A stretch of DNA of 10,746 nt from JASLCR01 sp036405515. Lineage in GTDB: Bacteria; Patescibacteriota; Saccharimonadia; Saccharimonadales; Saccharimonadaceae. The stretch covers positions 1-10,746 of the forward strand of contig DASWXM010000027.1 in NCBI GenBank assembly GCA_036405515.1. Reading direction: 5' to 3'. The notes beneath the pieces are model-generated. The model saw nothing but the letters and a program-made list of their open reading frames with translations, was not told the DNA's origin and did no database searches. Both the position numbers and the translations under genes were made by a program. Shown here piece after piece: positions 6,021 through 10,746 of the stretch (the first letter of the stretch is position 1; each line of letters opens with the position of its first letter).

Positions 6021-6638
6021 ATGGCACGAGATCGAAGTCCTATTGTGAAGCAATCTCGCCGTGAAGGCTATGCGCTTCATCCAAAAGCACACAAGATCAT
6101 GCTAAAGAAGTCTGGTATTCCAGGCGAGCATGCGCATGGTCGTCAAAGCAAGCCAAGCTTGTATGCAACGCAGCTTCGTGAGAAGCAGAAGGTACGCCGA
6201 ATATACGGCCTTCTTGAGAAGCAGTTTGCTCGTCTCATGAAGGAAGCTACGCGTAAAGAAGGCCTCGCAGGTGAGAACCTTCTCCAACTACTTGAGCTTC
6301 GCCTTGACAATGCTGTCTATCGAGCAGGTTTCGCAGTTAGCCGTCGTGGCGCACGTCAGCTTGTCAGTCATGGTAACTTCATGCTTAACGGTCGTCGTGT
6401 TGACATCCCATCAATCCGTCTTAAACCCGGTGATGAGATCGTTGTACGTCCAAAGAGCTCCAAGAATGGCTACTTTACTCAGATCAATGATGTTATCGGT
6501 AATTCAATCCAAGGCAGCCTCAGCTGGCTAAAGAGCGATGCAAAGGGTCTTAAGATTTCTATCACAGGCCTACCGAAGCGTGAAGAAGCTGAAGCAGATA
6601 TCAATGAACAACTAATCGTTGAGTACTACTCACGCTAA
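6021..6638 (+). CDS. rpsD: 30S ribosomal protein S4, zinc-free type
   Basis: S4 is a primary 16S rRNA-binding protein that nucleates 30S assembly and, in other bacteria, represses its own operon translationally. I chose the ATG at 6021 (205 residues; E. coli has 206). It gives the family start MARDRSPIVKQSRREG, follows the rpsK stop by 1 nt, and has GAGGAGA upstream; a longer frame from 5973 lies inside rpsK. The signature LREKQKVRRIYGLLEKQF is at about 52-69, and the S4 RNA-binding domain starts near 94 (RLDNAVYRAGFAVSRRGARQ). The end ADINEQLIVEYYSR matches the family. There are no cysteines, so the N-terminal zinc knuckle of some S4 proteins is absent. Confidence 0.97.
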   Translation: MARDRSPIVKQSRREGYALHPKAHKIMLKKSGIPGEHAHGRQSKPSLYATQLREKQKVRRIYGLLEKQFARLMKEATRKEGLAGENLLQLLELRLDNAVYRAGFAVSRRGARQLVSHGNFMLNGRRVDIPSIRLKPGDEIVVRPKSSKNGYFTQINDVIGNSIQGSLSWLKSDAKGLKISITGLPKREEAEADINEQLIVEYYSR

Positions 6639-6656
6639 TAAAGGGAGATTTACGTA

Positions 6657-7580
6657 ATGTCAAACGCTATTTACAACCCAGTGCTTGCCAAAGTTGATGA
6701 GCACTCAAGTACCAGCGCGACTTTTGTTGTTGAGCCTATGCAGGCTGGATACGGCAATACGCTTGGTAATAGCCTCCGACGCGTGCTTCTTTCAAGCATT
6801 CGTGGTGGTGCAATCGTCGCCTTCCGTGTAGAGGGCGCAACACACGAATTTACGACAGTAAAAGGTATCAAGGAAGATGTTGTTGACATCATGCTAAACC
6901 TTAAGAATGTCTATGTTCGTGTTCACACTGATGAACCTATTGAGCTTCGTCTTGAAAAGAAAGGCGCTGGTGAAGTCACCGCTGCAGATATCAAGACGAC
7001 TGCCGACGTGGAAATCGTTAACCCAGAGCAAGTAATTGCTACGATTGATGATCCAAAGACCAACCTTGTCATGGATCTTGTCGTTGACTCAGGTCGTGGT
7101 TATCGTACTATTGAAGATTCAAGTACTTCACGTCTTCACAGCGATATGATCGCTCTCGATGCAGTCTTCAGCCCGGTACTACGTGTACGTTATAAGGTTG
7201 ATGGTACTCGTGTTGGCCAGGAGACAAATCTTGATCAACTTCGCCTGACTGTCGAGACAAATGGCGCAATCAGCCCTAAGGACGCATTTGAAGAAGCTGC
7301 AGCTATCCTGGTAAACCAGTACACTGCGCTCGCTGGTGCGACTCAGGTTGAAGCAGCACCTGCACTTGGTCAGGACGAAAGCGACGAAGCAAGTCAGTTA
7401 AACACATCAATCGAGGATCTTAACTTGTCTGCACGTACAGCAAACGCGCTTGTCAACAATGACATCCGTACTGTGCACGACCTTGTGACGCTCACAGAGC
7501 AGGATCTTCGTGAGTTAAAGGGCTTTGGGTCGAAGGCTCTTGATGAAGTAAAAGATAAGCTCGCAGAGTTGGAGCTCTAG
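6657..7580 (+). CDS. rpoA: DNA-directed RNA polymerase subunit alpha
   Basis: RpoA dimerises to start assembly of RNA polymerase, and its C-terminal domain contacts promoter UP elements and activators. The 307-residue protein has the N-terminal dimerisation domain (about 1-230) with the signature GYGNTLGNSLRRVLLSS (32-48). An acidic flexible linker follows (about 230-250, LGQDESDEASQL), then the C-terminal helix-hairpin-helix domain (about 251-307). The residues aligned with E. coli Arg265 and Asn268 are kept in SARTANAL (Arg260, Asn263), as is the GFGSKALDEVK motif, so UP-element binding is likely. It starts 18 nt after rpsD, behind GGGAGA, and ends 3 nt before rplQ. Confidence 0.98.
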   Translation: MSNAIYNPVLAKVDEHSSTSATFVVEPMQAGYGNTLGNSLRRVLLSSIRGGAIVAFRVEGATHEFTTVKGIKEDVVDIMLNLKNVYVRVHTDEPIELRLEKKGAGEVTAADIKTTADVEIVNPEQVIATIDDPKTNLVMDLVVDSGRGYRTIEDSSTSRLHSDMIALDAVFSPVLRVRYKVDGTRVGQETNLDQLRLTVETNGAISPKDAFEEAAAILVNQYTALAGATQVEAAPALGQDESDEASQLNTSIEDLNLSARTANALVNNDIRTVHDLVTLTEQDLRELKGFGSKALDEVKDKLAELEL

Positions 7581-7583
7581 AAT

Positions 7584-7994
7584 ATGCATAGACACGGATA
7601 TAAAGGACGTAAGTTCGGACGTGAGCGCGACCAGCGCCGTGCCCTCCTAAAGGGTCTTGCGACGAATCTCGTAGAGCATGGTTCTATCGAGACGACGCTC
7701 CCTAAAGCAAAAGAACTTGTCCGCTACATTGAAAAGCTTATTACAAAAGCTAAGAAGGGTGACCTTGCGAACCGTCGTATGGTAATTGCAAAGCTCAACA
7801 CTCAAGCTGCTGCTTTCAAGCTCGTTGACGAGATTGCACCGCAGCTGAGCGGCCGTACGTCTGGTCACGTGCGCGTTGAACGTACACGCATTCGTCTCGG
7901 TGATGGTGCGCAAATGGCACGTATTAGCTTTGTAGACGAACTAAAAGATGTCGCTAAACCTGCCGCAAAAGCAGCTGTAAAGGAGAGTAAGTAA
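7584..7994 (+). CDS. rplQ: 50S ribosomal protein L17
   Basis: L17 is a large-subunit protein near the peptide exit tunnel. The 136-residue product has the family N-terminus MHRHGYKGRKFGRERDQRRA, then LATNLVEHGSIETTLPKAKE (about 25-44) and ANRRMVIAKL. The end is an Ala/Lys-rich tail (KPAAKAAVKESK). GGAG in the last rpoA codons (7571-7574) serves as Shine-Dalgarno sequence. The stop overlaps the rplM start by one base (TAATG), so L17 and L13 translation is coupled. In many Firmicutes an ECF transporter and truA separate rplQ from rplM; here they are missing. Confidence 0.97.
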   Translation: MHRHGYKGRKFGRERDQRRALLKGLATNLVEHGSIETTLPKAKELVRYIEKLITKAKKGDLANRRMVIAKLNTQAAAFKLVDEIAPQLSGRTSGHVRVERTRIRLGDGAQMARISFVDELKDVAKPAAKAAVKESK

Positions 7995-8425
7995 TGAAGA
8001 CCTACTCACAAAAGCCTAGCGAAGTATCACGCCGATGGATTGTTATCGATGCTAAAGATGCACCGCTTGGTCGTCTTTCGACAGAGATCGCAAAATACCT
8101 CATTGGTAAATATAAGCCAACATATACTCCACACATTGATGGTGGTGACTATGTCATTGTTATCAATGCCGCTGAAGTACCGGTAACCGGTGATAAAGAG
8201 CTCCAGAAGATCTACTATCGCCACAGCGGTTTCCCTGGCGGTATTCGTGATGCACGTCTCGAAGAAGTTCGCGAGAAGTTCCCAGAGCGCATTATCGAAG
8301 CCTCGGTCAAGGGTATGCTTCCTAAGAATAAGCTGTCACCGGAACGTATCAAGCGCCTCAAGGTTTATGTTGGTGCTGAACACGACCACGCAGCTCAAAA
8401 ACCAGAGAAAGTTGAGGTAAAGTAA
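7994..8425 (+). CDS. rplM: 50S ribosomal protein L13
   Basis: L13 is an early-assembly protein of the large subunit. The 143-residue product aligns throughout with E. coli L13: MKTYSQKPSEVSRRWIVIDA, then LGRLSTEIAKYL (about 26-37), TPHIDGGDYVIVINA, the loop YYRHSGFPGGI (72-82), AVKGMLPKN-type motif (SVKGMLPKN) and KLKVY-type sequence RLKVYVGAEHDHAAQ near the end. AAGGAGAG in the end of rplQ is the ribosome-binding site, and the ATG shares a base with the rplQ stop. rpsI starts 1 nt after its stop, as in almost all bacteria where L13 and S9 are paired. Confidence 0.97.
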   Translation: MKTYSQKPSEVSRRWIVIDAKDAPLGRLSTEIAKYLIGKYKPTYTPHIDGGDYVIVINAAEVPVTGDKELQKIYYRHSGFPGGIRDARLEEVREKFPERIIEASVKGMLPKNKLSPERIKRLKVYVGAEHDHAAQKPEKVEVK

Positions 8426-8426
8426 T

Positions 8427-8825
8427 ATGGCTGATGCAAAATACGCCTACGGACTTGGCCGACGCAAAAGTGCAACCGCACGCGCACGTCTCTACAAGGG
8501 TAAAGGTAATGTTACAATCAACGAAAAGCCAGCCGCTGAGTACCTCGACGGCAATAAGACGCTTCTCGCTGAAGTAACTGACCCTCTCGCACTTGTAAAC
8601 AAGCAGAAGGAATTTGATGTCACTATTCGTGTTAGCGGTGGTGGTATGAGCGGCCAAGTTGATGCTATCAAACTTGCTATCGCGAAGGCTCTAACTGTTG
8701 AGCACTCAGATCTTCGTTCAACACTGAAGAAGGCAGAGTTCCTCAAGCGTGATCCACGTGAGAAAGAACGCAAGAAATATGGTCTTCGTTCTGCACGTAA
8801 GCGCGAACAGTTCTCAAAGCGTTAG
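8427..8825 (+). CDS. rpsI: 30S ribosomal protein S9
   Basis: S9 is in the 30S head; its C-terminal tail reaches the P-site tRNA anticodon loop. The 132-residue protein carries YAYGLGRRKSATARARLYKG near the N-terminus (about 6-25), VSGGGMSGQVDAIKLAIAKAL (about 69-89) and the closing motif KKYGLRSARKREQFSKR, with the universally conserved SKR end. It starts 1 nt after the rplM stop and is the last gene of the block: a strong terminator follows within 25 nt of its stop codon. Confidence 0.97.
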   Translation: MADAKYAYGLGRRKSATARARLYKGKGNVTINEKPAAEYLDGNKTLLAEVTDPLALVNKQKEFDVTIRVSGGGMSGQVDAIKLAIAKALTVEHSDLRSTLKKAEFLKRDPREKERKKYGLRSARKREQFSKR

Positions 8826-8848
8826 TATACATATAAATGCGCAAACAG

Positions 8849-8877
8849 CGTCCTCTACCCAGAGGACGTTTTTGTTT
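8849..8877 (+). terminator. Strong intrinsic terminator after rpsI
   Basis: CGTCCTCT (8849-8856) pairs perfectly with AGAGGACG (8861-8868) around an ACCC tetraloop, and a T-rich tail (TTTTTGTTT) follows. This is a textbook Rho-independent terminator closing the infA-rpsI unit. Confidence 0.93.
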
Positions 8878-8893
8878 GTTAAGATAGAGGGGG

Positions 8894-9697
8894 ATGTATG
8901 ACAAGCTGATACATAAATGGTTCAAGATTCCGTATATGTTACATACTCGGACATTTCGTCGTGTCGGGCGCCCTAAAGCTACAGTGTTATTTCTCCATGG
9001 TATAGGTAATAATGGATCAGCTTGGCAGGAGATTGCCAGCAGGCTTCCGTCAGATATTAATTGCGCCGCCGTGGATTTATTAGGGTTTGGTGAGTCGGCA
9101 AAGCCAGAATGGGCAATTTATGATGCCCGTAGGCAAGCAAGATCGGTACTTGCTACATATTTCCGGCTACAAAAGTCCGGTAAGGTTATTATCGTTGGAC
9201 ATTCCCTGGGTGCATTAGTGGCTATAGAGATAGCAAAGCGTTATCCAGCACTTGTTGACAATCTTATCTTATGCGCACCACCTCTATATCGAGCTGATGA
9301 CGGGATGCGCCTCCCGCGTCACCCTGATGCCGTACTGCGCCGTATTTACACGCAAGCTGAACGCTACCCCGATCAATTCTTCGCATTAGCCGAATTTGCC
9401 ACCAGATACCGTCTTGTAAACAAGACTTTTTCCGTTACTAAAGAAAGCCTCCATTCATATATTGGCAGCTTGCGCGCTATGATTCTTAACCAAACATCAC
9501 TTGACGATGTACTGCAAATCAAGATGCCCACCCACATAATCTACGGCAGCCTTGATCCTCTGGTTATAAGTCAGAATATTAAAAAGGCAGGGAAGGCTAA
9601 TGCAAATATTACAATCGAAAGAGTGATCGCAGGACATGAAATACGTGGGTCATTTGTCGGCTCAATCATACGTGCTATTAGGCACGTCGTGGATTAG
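8894..9697 (+). CDS. Alpha/beta hydrolase
   Basis: The 267-residue protein is an alpha/beta-hydrolase-fold enzyme of unknown substrate. The oxyanion-hole region is LFLHGIGNNGSAW (32-44). The nucleophile elbow GHSLG (102-106) gives Ser104. The likely acid is Asp221 in IIYGSLDPLV, and the catalytic His is His248 in IAGHEI. DLLGFGES (61-68) is the typical strand-4 motif, and residues about 130-205 form a helical cap that would set the substrate. There is no signal peptide, so it is probably cytosolic. The start at 8894 has a G-rich stretch very close upstream (spacing about 3 nt), tighter than usual; Met15 at 8936 lacks a site. No clear promoter is seen between the terminator and the gene, so readthrough may supply it. 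Esterase, lipase or peptidase activity cannot be told apart. Confidence 0.85.
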   Translation: MYDKLIHKWFKIPYMLHTRTFRRVGRPKATVLFLHGIGNNGSAWQEIASRLPSDINCAAVDLLGFGESAKPEWAIYDARRQARSVLATYFRLQKSGKVIIVGHSLGALVAIEIAKRYPALVDNLILCAPPLYRADDGMRLPRHPDAVLRRIYTQAERYPDQFFALAEFATRYRLVNKTFSVTKESLHSYIGSLRAMILNQTSLDDVLQIKMPTHIIYGSLDPLVISQNIKKAGKANANITIERVIAGHEIRGSFVGSIIRAIRHVVD

Positions 9698-9700
9698 TGC

Positions 9701-9730
9701 TTGCATAATGTGGCAAATTTGTGGCATAAT
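9701..9730 (+). promoter_or_regulatory. Promoter candidate for the trpS leader
   Basis: CATAAT (9725-9730) is preceded by TGG, making an extended -10 (TGn-CATAAT). TTGCAT (9701-9706) is a weak -35 at 18 nt. The expected transcription start, about 7 nt past the -10, falls on the ATG at 9737, so the first codon of the leader peptide would be the 5' end of the mRNA. Confidence 0.6.
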
Positions 9731-9732
9731 GT
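9703..9732 (+). repeat. Short direct repeats over the leader promoter
   Basis: GCATAATGT occurs at 9703-9711 and again at 9724-9732, 21 bp apart. TGTGGCA occurs at 9709-9715 and 9720-9726, 11 bp apart. Both offsets are close to whole helical turns, and the copies overlap the -10 element, so they could be a regulator binding site or simply a duplicated promoter core. Confidence 0.5.
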
Positions 9733-9736
9733 CCGC

Positions 9737-9811
9737 ATGAGACAATGCATACACTCAGGAGCATATTGGTTTACCAACAGTTTATCTGGCGGTTTGCTCC
9801 GTGTTTTGTAG
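9737..9811 (+). CDS. Putative trpS leader peptide (24 aa)
   Basis: A 24-codon frame runs from ATG 9737 to TAG 9809-9811. It reads MRQCIHSGAYWFTNSLSGG followed by five more residues (LLRVL). It contains Tyr10-Trp11-Phe12, with the Trp codon at 9767-9769. No Shine-Dalgarno sequence is present, but the ATG coincides with the predicted transcription start, allowing leaderless translation. The frame spans the first halves of two competing RNA helices upstream of an operon that includes trpS, which is what a ribosome-sensing leader peptide would do. A single Trp codon is fewer than in the E. coli trp leader. I infer the function; only the frame, its position and the helices are seen. Confidence 0.5.
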   Translation: MRQCIHSGAYWFTNSLSGGLLRVL

Positions 9812-9862
9812 ACACATCCTCTAAAAAGTATCGATCAGACCGCCGGGAACGGCGGTATTTTA
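9751..9862 (+). promoter_or_regulatory. Putative transcription attenuator upstream of trpS
   Basis: Four segments can pair in exclusive ways. Segment 1 (GGAGCA, 9758-9763) pairs with 9795-9800 (TGCTCC), and this stem can extend through ACAC (9751-9754) with GTGT (9801-9804). Segment 2 (9785-9796) pairs with segment 3 (9836-9847) in an unbroken 12-bp helix with three G-U pairs: the antiterminator. Segment 3 (9839-9845) pairs with segment 4 (9850-9856) as the terminator. A ribosome waiting at the leader Trp codon (9767) would cover segment 1 and leave segment 2 free, favouring readthrough. A ribosome at the stop codon (9809) would cover part of segment 2, favouring termination. This is the E. 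coli trp-type logic. Confidence 0.55.
9839..9862 (+). terminator. Terminator hairpin of the trpS leader
   Basis: ACCGCCG (9839-9845) pairs with CGGCGGT (9850-9856) around a GGAA (GNRA-type) tetraloop, a very stable 7-bp G/C stem. ATTTTA follows, a short T-run, so termination could be incomplete. It lies 30 nt before the next start codon, as in attenuators. Confidence 0.65.
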
Positions 9863-9891
9863 GTTAAGTAAATCAATAAGGAGATAATAGA

Positions 9892-10113
9892 ATGAACAAT
9901 AAAAATGAACTTCCAATCGTAATCACGGAAGCCATCCGCGATAACCCGCACATTGTATCTGGACTGGCCCAGGAGGCGTTCAGGCTAGCAAATTACGATA
10001 TGACACCAGATAAGCCGGTTGACAGAGCTATCGAGCAAGGATTAATCGTTGTCAAGAAACCATCGCAACCAACAAAGATCAGACGTATGCCTGGTAATGG
10101 CAGTTTCGCATAA
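9892..10113 (+). CDS. Hypothetical protein, 73 aa, upstream of trpS
   Basis: I do not recognise this family. The 73-codon frame has an excellent AAGGAG (9878-9883) 8 nt before the ATG, which supports it as a real gene. It is soluble, with no signal or membrane segment. The N-terminal half (ELPIVITEAIRDNPHIVSGL, about residues 6-25, then AQEAFRLANYD) looks helical. The C-terminal part (VVKKPSQPTKIRRMPGNGSFA) is basic and probably flexible. It lies between the attenuator and trpS, 27 nt before trpS, so any attenuation would act on it first. That position hints at a link with tryptophan or tRNA metabolism, but nothing in the protein shows it. Confidence 0.7.
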   Translation: MNNKNELPIVITEAIRDNPHIVSGLAQEAFRLANYDMTPDKPVDRAIEQGLIVVKKPSQPTKIRRMPGNGSFA

Positions 10114-10133
10114 CAATGAGAAAAGGGTATAAT
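10105..10133 (+). promoter_or_regulatory. Internal promoter directly before trpS
   Basis: TTCGCA (10105-10110) and a perfect TATAAT (10128-10133) are spaced by 17 nt. The expected start is at about 10140-10141, coinciding with the trpS ATG, so trpS could also be read from a leaderless mRNA. The -35 overlaps the end of the 73-codon gene. Confidence 0.6.
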
Positions 10134-10140
10134 TAAGTCA

Positions 10141-10746
10141 ATGAGAAAATCCGTAATCCTAACCGGCCTACGTGCCAATAATGATTTGACACTTGGCAAT
10201 TACTTTGGCGCCGTACTGCCAATGATTGATATGGCTAACACTCGATCAAGCGAGTTCCAGATCAATATGTTTATCCCAGATCTTCATAGCTTCACAACTC
10301 CGATTGACCACGGTGATCTATACGAACAAATCTTACACAACGCTAGACTATTTGTTGCAGCCGGCTTGCCACTCGACAACCCCGACATTCATCTTTATCG
10401 TCAAAGTTACGTCCCAGCCCATAGCGAACTGACTTGGATACTTGATTGCTTCACTGGTGTAGGCCAGATGGGGCGCATGACACAGTTTAAAGATAAATCG
10501 AGCGGTAAAGATGACGTCAGTGTTGGGCTCTTTAACTACCCGGTACTTATGGCGGCAGATATTTTACTATACGGTGCGAAATATATACCGGTTGGTGATG
10601 ACCAGACGCAACATCTTGAATTTACACGTGATATCGCAGAACGTATGAATAGTCGTTTCGGTGAGCTATTTGTCGTGCCTGAACCAGTAGCGAAACAACA
10701 CGATTTCTTTGGAAAAGACCAGGGATTAAGGATTATGGACTTGGTG
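10141..10746 (+). CDS. trpS: Tryptophanyl-tRNA synthetase (partial, 5' end)
   Basis: TrpRS is a class I aminoacyl-tRNA synthetase that charges tRNA-Trp. The frame is open to the window end (202 codons), so the C-terminal KMSKS region is out of view. The HIGH-type motif is TLGN in DLTLGNYFGA (residues 15-24), like the TIGN of Bacillus TrpRS. Family features include SYVPAHSELTWIL, GRMTQFKDKSSGK, GLFNYPVLMAADILLYGA and PVGDDQTQHLEFTRDIAERM. The stretch before the HIGH motif reads GLRANND where many TrpRS have a QP(S/T)G sequence. There is no Shine-Dalgarno sequence at useful distance (AAAAGGG is 13 nt away); the ATG lies 7 nt after a TATAAT box. Confidence 0.96.
   Translation, partial: MRKSVILTGLRANNDLTLGNYFGAVLPMIDMANTRSSEFQINMFIPDLHSFTTPIDHGDLYEQILHNARLFVAAGLPLDNPDIHLYRQSYVPAHSELTWILDCFTGVGQMGRMTQFKDKSSGKDDVSVGLFNYPVLMAADILLYGAKYIPVGDDQTQHLEFTRDIAERMNSRFGELFVVPEPVAKQHDFFGKDQGLRIMDLV

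Noticed and set aside
9731..9865. A known small RNA such as SRP RNA or a tRNA
   Set aside because: The conserved SRP GGAAGGAAGCAGCC-type core and tRNA features (T-loop GGTTCGA, cloverleaf) are absent.
9731..9891. T-box riboswitch before trpS
   Set aside because: I see no T-box consensus (AGGGUGGNACCGCG-like antiterminator bulge) and no long specifier-loop stem; the leader is also shorter than usual T-boxes.
1..10746. TGA recoded as glycine or tryptophan
   Set aside because: No real gene contains an in-frame TGA; all align at full length under the standard bacterial code.

Overview
The window is a compact, all plus-strand ribosomal protein region from what looks like a Patescibacteria/CPR bacterium, most likely Candidatus Saccharibacteria (TM7)-like. 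The order is the classic bacterial spc then alpha operon. The reasons for the CPR call are that L30 (rpmD) is absent between rpsE and rplO, a loss reported across CPR genomes; adk and map are absent between secY and infA; truA and the ECF transporter genes are absent before rplM; and a sortase, typical of monoderm cells, sits next to secY. Base composition is moderate (mid-40s % G+C by eye), and every visible stop codon is TAA or TAG. The phylum-level assignment is inference; bacterial origin is certain.

Positions 1-2112 hold the tail of rpsH, then rplF, rplR, rpsE and rplO. They are tightly packed, with a 1-nt stop/start overlap at rpsE/rplO, and end in a hairpin terminator at 2075-2112. Positions 2113-4643 hold an 85-codon gene of unknown function, then secY with its own extended -10 promoter candidate, then a membrane-anchored sortase that follows secY by 17 nt. 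The pairing of the export channel with a surface-anchoring transpeptidase is functionally coherent.

Positions 4644-8880 start with a regulatory gap before infA: two tandem sigma70-like promoters, a hairpin with a T-tract between them, and a perfect inverted repeat inside the second promoter. Then come infA, rpmJ (zinc-free type), rpsM, rpsK, rpsD, rpoA, rplQ, rplM and rpsI, closed by a strong intrinsic terminator at 8849-8877. This unit makes an initiation factor, small- and large-subunit proteins and the RNA polymerase alpha subunit together.

Positions 8894-9697 encode an alpha/beta hydrolase. The gap at 9698-9891 is the most interesting part. It holds a promoter whose predicted start coincides with the ATG of a 24-codon peptide containing Tyr-Trp-Phe, followed by mutually exclusive RNA helices and a terminator. 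That is the layout of a trp-type transcription attenuator. Downstream are a 73-codon gene of unknown function and the first 202 codons of trpS (tryptophanyl-tRNA synthetase). I propose that ribosome stalling at the single leader Trp codon controls trpS expression.
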